Source of the DNA: Mangifera indica
Lineage: Eukaryota > Streptophyta > Magnoliopsida > Sapindales > Anacardiaceae
Length of the DNA stretch: 64,000 nucleotides
Direction: 5' to 3'
Assembly: GCF_011075055.1 (NCBI RefSeq)
Contig: NC_058138.1
Location: 23,839,568-23,903,567, forward strand
Below, piece after piece: positions 59,533 to 64,000 of this stretch. Both the position numbers and the translations under genes were made by a program. Under the pieces are notes generated by a model, which did no database searches, was not told the DNA's origin, and saw only the letters and a program-made list of their open reading frames with translations. Position 1 is the stretch's first letter, and each line of letters starts with the position of its first letter.

Positions 59533-62138
59533 ACGTAAAACCAGAGATCTCCCAACACAAAGAAGGGTTTTACTCTGGCAACCAAGAAGAAAGAAGCAAG
59601 CTTTCTGAATCTGGAGTTTGTTTATTTCAAGAACCAAATGCTTTATTTCCACAAGGTATTTACCTTTAGCTTGCTGTACTGTAATACTTCAATTTGATGT
59701 ACACGCTGTTATACTTGGAAGTTTAGAAGTAAACAAACAATGAGATGCTACAAGCGCTGCTCAAGCATCTGATATGTGATTGGGGGAATTTTTCATTTTG
59801 GAATCTGTAGTTGACATTTATTAGATTTTGTTGTGAATTTATCTTGAGCAAGCTTGGCATATATAACCCAGTTTGAAAACTGATTTCCTGATTTGTTTTC
59901 CAATCACTCTCTTGTAAATCCAGCAAAAAACACTCATTTTTTGGCCATTTGATTGCCTCACAAAACAGGAATTAAATTCTGAAGAATACTAATTGTGGAA
60001 TGAAATTAAGCATAAAAACTCAACACTCGTGTTGCTCTGAAAATAGTTCTTCTATTGTAATCTCTCCAAGTAAGGATGCAATCAAGCCGAGATGATTATT
60101 GTTGGGCTTGAGTCTGGCCTCATAGTGTTGATTTCAGATTTGAGTTCGAATTCAACAAGTTTAGGAGTTGGAGACTTGAAATTAGACCTGGCCACGGGCC
60201 GGTTTGGCCCGTGAACCGGACTGAAACCGGCCCGGATAAACCCGAAACCAGAACCGGCAGACTCGGAACCGGACTGAACCGGAACCGAAACCGTAGCTCT
60301 GCGGTTCGGTTTCGGTTCACATAAATTGGAACCGTGGAACCGACGGTTCACACCGGTTTATGAACCGGCAGTTTACTGTGCTGAACCAAAAAAAATTTGA
60401 AATTTTTTTGAAATTTTTTTGATTTTTTTTTAAATTTTATTAAAAAAGGCAACGGTTCCTGCGCAGGGAACCGTTGCCTTTTGAAGGAAAAATTGTAGGG
60501 GAGGGACCAATCCCGTGCAATTTTCAGAGAAAATGCAGGGGACTTGGTCCCTACAATTTCTCTGAATCTTAATTCACCCCCTTATTTTTAATTTTTTTTA
60601 AAAAAGTTTTTTCCTATATATACTCCTCCAAATTTCATTCTCTCAAATTTCAATCTTTCTACTCTCTCACTCAATCCTTCAAACTCTCATTCTCATTCTT
60701 TAAACTCTTAATACTCTTTCAATCTTTCAATTCAATCAAATTTTCTTAAATTTAATTAAATTCTTTCTTAATTTTTTATTAATTTTAATTTTTTTTATAC
60801 AATTCATAATTAATTATAGAATTTATTTCTATAATTAATTTTATTTATTATTTATTTATTTTCTTTTATAATTAATCATATAATTTATTTATATAATTAA
60901 TTTTATTTATTGTAATTAAGTTCAAGCCTTTATTTTAATTTTTAATTATTGTAATTAATCATTTAAAAATTAAATCAAGATCATATATTAGAATTCACTG
61001 TTCAATATCGGTTTCGAACCGAAATCGTCGGTTCCGAACCGGGGCCATGAACCGGAACCGACGGTTTCGAACCGTGGACGAACCGTCCTGTTACGGTTTC
61101 GGTTCAGGGTCCTTATATTTTCGAACCGTGAACCGGCGATTCCGAATCGAAACCGACGGTTCATGAACCGTGGCCAGGTCTACTTGAAATCGAGATAGGA
61201 ATTATTGATTTGAACTTGGTTTAAAAAATTACAATAAAGCCATGTAGTAAAAACATGAAGTATATATATTTATCAATTATTCTTTATGCTAAAAAACGTA
61301 GCGTTAGGCAGAATGGGCAAATTTGAAAAGCTGATGGGTCAAGGGGCTTGAATAGACAAAGGGAACAATAATTTTTTTTTTCCAAAGAAAGTGCTAAAGG
61401 CAATGGAAACTCTTAACATTAAATTTGCTAAAAGAGTGACACCAATATCTCCATCTTATTCCAATGCCTGCTGGGAATTATCCTCTTTGTTTTTACCTTT
61501 GATTAGTAATTTATACTTTTGATAAGTAGGGTAGTTTAATGCTTCCTTCAAGGAATCGAAATGCACTTAATCATTCTCTTTAAAGACATGTTAAAACAAT
61601 AATGCTTATTTCACGTACAAATAAATAATACTAATATATAAAACTTGGACAGTTTGGTTCAAGATTGTAACATCTAACAACTTTATTTACCATATTGACA
61701 ACTCTCCAATGTTACTGTTCATTAGTTTAAACGAGGTTTACTGAACATCATATCATTGATTCAAACTCGAATCAGCCCAATACTTGCACAGATGAATCCA
61801 TCCAACACATTTACATATCAAATTAAGACACCCAACTTGTTTTGCCTTTTTACTTTGTTTTGTTTTCTTCTTTTTCAAATGTATCCCCTTATTTTAAACC
61901 ATCCAAAATGGAAGAGAATCAGCTCACTTCACTGGCTCTTCCACAATCAAAAGAAAGGGAATATTTGCATCTACTTTAGTAACTTTACTCACCTCCATTA
62001 CTTCGATAATTTATCACCACTTGACCAGAACAAAAATAGCAGTGTTCCTTAATGTAATAAAGTCACAGAATAGTTTATATAACTTAAAACCCTAACGTAC
62101 ACAACTTGAACATCAATTACCGCTGTGTAAAGACTTGA
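59533..62138. other. Intergenic between convergent RPT5 and TCTP
   Basis: 3' UTRs of RPT5 (from the left) and TCTP (from the right) flank a 1000-bp hAT-type element (60183-61182). The open stretch 61756-62052 has no recognisable protein and lies in the convergent spacer. The rest is AT-rich. Confidence 0.55.
60175..61190. mobile_element. Non-autonomous hAT-type element, with 8-bp TSD
   Basis: The element is 60183-61182, 1000 bp. Perfect 8-bp duplications CTTGAAAT lie at 60175-60182 and 61183-61190. Its terminal inverted repeats TAGACCTGGCCACGG are perfect over 15 bases. Subterminal regions on both sides (to about 60370 and from about 61000) are packed with AACCGG/CCGGTT and CCGACGGTT words in both orientations, the usual transposase-binding layout of hAT elements. 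The middle is AT-rich and lacks a transposase. It holds a hairpin of 12-base arms GGCAACGGTTCC/GGAACCGTTGCC (60449-60479) and a longer nested inverted repeat ATTGTAGGG...CCCTACAAT. Confidence 0.93.
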
Positions 62139-63832
62139 TCAACACTTGATTTCCTTCAACCCATATGCCAAGTACAGAAAAGTTGGATCAGTTGCGCCTT
62201 CTTTGTAGTATGCAAATACCACACTGCCATCATCATGCATGCTCTCACCCACGAAACTGTAAAAAGAACTCAAACTAGATAAGATATTGATATATGCATC
62301 TTGTGACAACAATTATAATACAACATTAATATGAAGAGCATGGCGCAAGACATACAATTGAAGGTCACTAAGTTTAGACAGCAGGAACTTGGTTGCAGAT
62401 TCGATATGCTTCTTAAACAACTCTTGCCTCTCTGGCTCCAATTTTGGAGTCAACAATTTAATGTACCTCTTCATGAAGGTAACAAATTGTTTCTTGTCAT
62501 AAGCAGGTTGCTCCTGTGAATAACAAAACTCAAGTATCTAGGACACCAGTAAAAGTGAAAACTTGACCAAGTATATTATCATTCAAAGCAATTCACTTCA
62601 TCGACCTGCAGCCTGAAAGTATCAACAATGTCGACACCCTTGACAGCTTGGTCATCGACACCTTCATCTTCACCGCCACCTTCTGCAGAAGGGTTAGCCC
62701 CAATGTCTACATTAATTGCTCCTTGAACAACCCACTACCAAAACAAGATATCACATGAAAATGTTAGAGGGATATCCATCATCAAGATTCGAGAGTTGAG
62801 TAATCTAAATTCCAATCACAACATCAAAAAACTAAGACATCAATTATAACATTCTAGTCTAACACTCCAGTCCATTGTCTAAGATATTATCCGTTTTGAA
62901 AACACAACCCATCATAGTTTTTCTTTTAGACTTTGTAAACTAAAACACTTCTTGACAATTTAAAAGAACATAGATTATTTAACGAATCTTTTCTTATCAT
63001 CTCCCCGCGATGTGATACCCAACATCTGTTGTTCTGTGTTAACCTAGGATTTGACAAAGGTTGTTTACATAGGGGATGTTTCATTCAACCCTTATGAGAC
63101 TCGACAAACTAGTTGAGGTTTGCCCGTCAGTGTAAAAGTACCATTTTGGTCTAATTGTCCGACCCACTGTCAAATATTATCCATTCTGTTACTATTTTCC
63201 TTATGGGTTTTGCAACTCAAATCAAGTCTTGAAGAGCTCCCAAACTATACGTGGGATTTGCCTAGAGCTGTTACATCAATATCAAAAGACAGTCAAAATA
63301 AGAAATTACTCAAGTTGAGATACAATCTTAGAGAAGATTCAGATTGAGGAACTAACTTTTCCTTCTACTTCCCAAAGCATCCCATTCTCAACTTCCTTAT
63401 ATGGGAATGAATCTGAAAGAAGCTCATCACCTGAAAGTCAATCAACCCAACGAATTTTATCAACAAAACAACATCAAATTCAGCAATACAAAATAAAATC
63501 TTCTTGATCATAAAAATAAAGCAAAACCCTTAACTCAAAATTCAATTCTCAACACAACAGAACACATCAGAAAATATTTATAAAAAAAAATCAAAACTTT
63601 AGTTCACAATTATGGGGAAAAAAACAAATAACAAACACCCTTTTCATCCTTTTATGTGAAGATAATAAATTTATCGGAAAAAAAAAAATTCTTTTATGAG
63701 AATTACGGATTCAAACAAACATATCAATACTAACAGAACATTACATGTTTCTCGTAAGATTAAAAAAATCATAAAAAAAAAACCTTTGTATAAGTGATAC
63801 CTACCTGTGAGAAGATCTTGATAAACTAACAT
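62139..63832 (-). CDS. TCTP: Translationally controlled tumour protein homologue (TCTP)
   Basis: Conserved cytosolic MSS4-fold protein; in plants it promotes mitotic growth and is linked to the TOR/Rab pathway, and its mRNA moves in phloem. Minus-strand exons 63805-63832, 63357-63430, 62606-62734, 62356-62513 and 62139-62256 join in frame to 168 residues, the standard plant length. The start reads [17 protein letters not shown]. It continues with [16 protein letters not shown], the acidic flexible loop ([11 protein letters not shown]), and D-T-F-R-L-Q. The C-terminal half has [13 protein letters not shown] and F-F-V-G-E-S-M, and it ends G-L-K-E-I-K-C. A TATA box and G-box lie upstream. The neighbour RPT5 matches the Arabidopsis TCTP2 context, although the sequence reads as an ordinary full-length TCTP. 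Confidence 0.97.
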
Positions 63833-63924
63833 GTTTAGGTATTGTGAGTTGAGTTTCGATTCAAAAAATGGAGTAAGAGAAATTGGAAGAGCTTTCAGTG
63901 CCTTTAGGTACCCTGAGGCGGTGA

Positions 63925-63934
63925 CTATTTATAG
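63925..63934 (-). promoter_or_regulatory. TATA box of TCTP
   Basis: Minus-strand CTATAAATAG, about 93 bases upstream of the TCTP ATG; good match and spacing. Confidence 0.75.
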
Positions 63935-63949
63935 TGAAGAGTATTGTGA

Positions 63950-63955
63950 CACGTG
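63950..63955 (-). promoter_or_regulatory. G-box CACGTG upstream of TCTP TATA box
   Basis: GACACGTGGGGCC places a palindromic G-box 16 bases upstream of the TATA box, with an overlapping ACGTGG ABRE-like core and a GGGCC word. bZIP/bHLH control by ABA or light is plausible. Confidence 0.55.
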
Positions 63956-64000
63956 GGGCCAAAGATTGTAAACGTGATGACTAAATTGGGCATGGTGAAT

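Noticed and set aside
60082..60351. Pro/Gly/Ser-rich minus-strand frames
   Set aside because: They come from the AACCGG word repeats in the subterminal region of the hAT-type element.
61756..62052. 98-codon frame upstream of the TCTP stop
   Set aside because: Lies in the convergent 3' spacer, no recognisable domain and unusual residue composition.

Overview
The window is nuclear DNA from a flowering plant, almost certainly a woody-type eudicot. The genes are split by many GT-AG introns, intergenic DNA is very AT-rich, and several families are plant-specific (RBOH oxidase, isoprenylated HMA protein, RALF peptide, REF/SRPP protein, ClpR4). The species cannot be named from the sequence. Twelve protein-coding genes and one tRNA gene can be supported; their exon boundaries were placed by hand from GT/AG sites and reading frame.

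Layout, left to right: the 3' end of a respiratory burst oxidase gene (+, 1-707); a heavy-metal-associated isoprenylated protein (+, 3011-4341); ribosomal protein eS21 (-, 10704-11975); checkpoint clamp subunit RAD9 (+, 14241-18310); a RALF peptide precursor (+, 22029-22385); a REF/SRPP/LDAP lipid-droplet protein (+, 26314-28208); inactive plastid Clp subunit ClpR4 (+, 29190-33533); a tafazzin-like acyltransferase (+, 36499-39449); F-actin capping protein alpha (+, 40569-44656); tRNA-Glu(TTC) (-, 49857-49928); an HGSNAT-like membrane acetyltransferase (+, 50653-55383); proteasome ATPase RPT5 (+, 56531-59532); and TCTP (-, 62139-63832). The genes do not form one pathway. Their shared feature is position: from memory, the order RAD9-RALF-REF-tafazzin-CPA-RPT5-TCTP matches Arabidopsis At3g05480-At3g05540. 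HIPP, RPS21 and the HGSNAT-like gene match a second Arabidopsis segment near At5g27690-At5g27730. The window therefore looks like an ancestral order that Arabidopsis later split between two duplicated segments.

Most of the accessory interest lies in the mobile DNA. Three elements (6824-7616, 12598-13462, 46406-47333) share long terminal inverted repeats and each sits in a perfect 9-bp target duplication, so they are one non-autonomous Mutator-type family. Each carries a different self-complementary core. One is nested inside a 2.9-kb solo LTR (46331-49274) that has its own perfect 5-bp duplication. A 1000-bp hAT-type element (60183-61182) has a 15-bp perfect terminal repeat and an 8-bp duplication. 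A small MITE family of about 100-112 bp occurs four times, and one copy marks the breakpoint of a perfectly spaced 513-bp tandem duplication behind CLPR4. Smaller structures include a duplicated exon fragment in CPA, an array of palindromes beside the solo LTR, a repeat-built first intron in the REF gene and a likely 12-nt microexon in RAD9.

I found no CRISPR array, no rRNA, no organellar insertion and no viral coding sequence. No novel multi-gene system is visible; the least-described material is the Mutator-type family with its variable hairpin cores.
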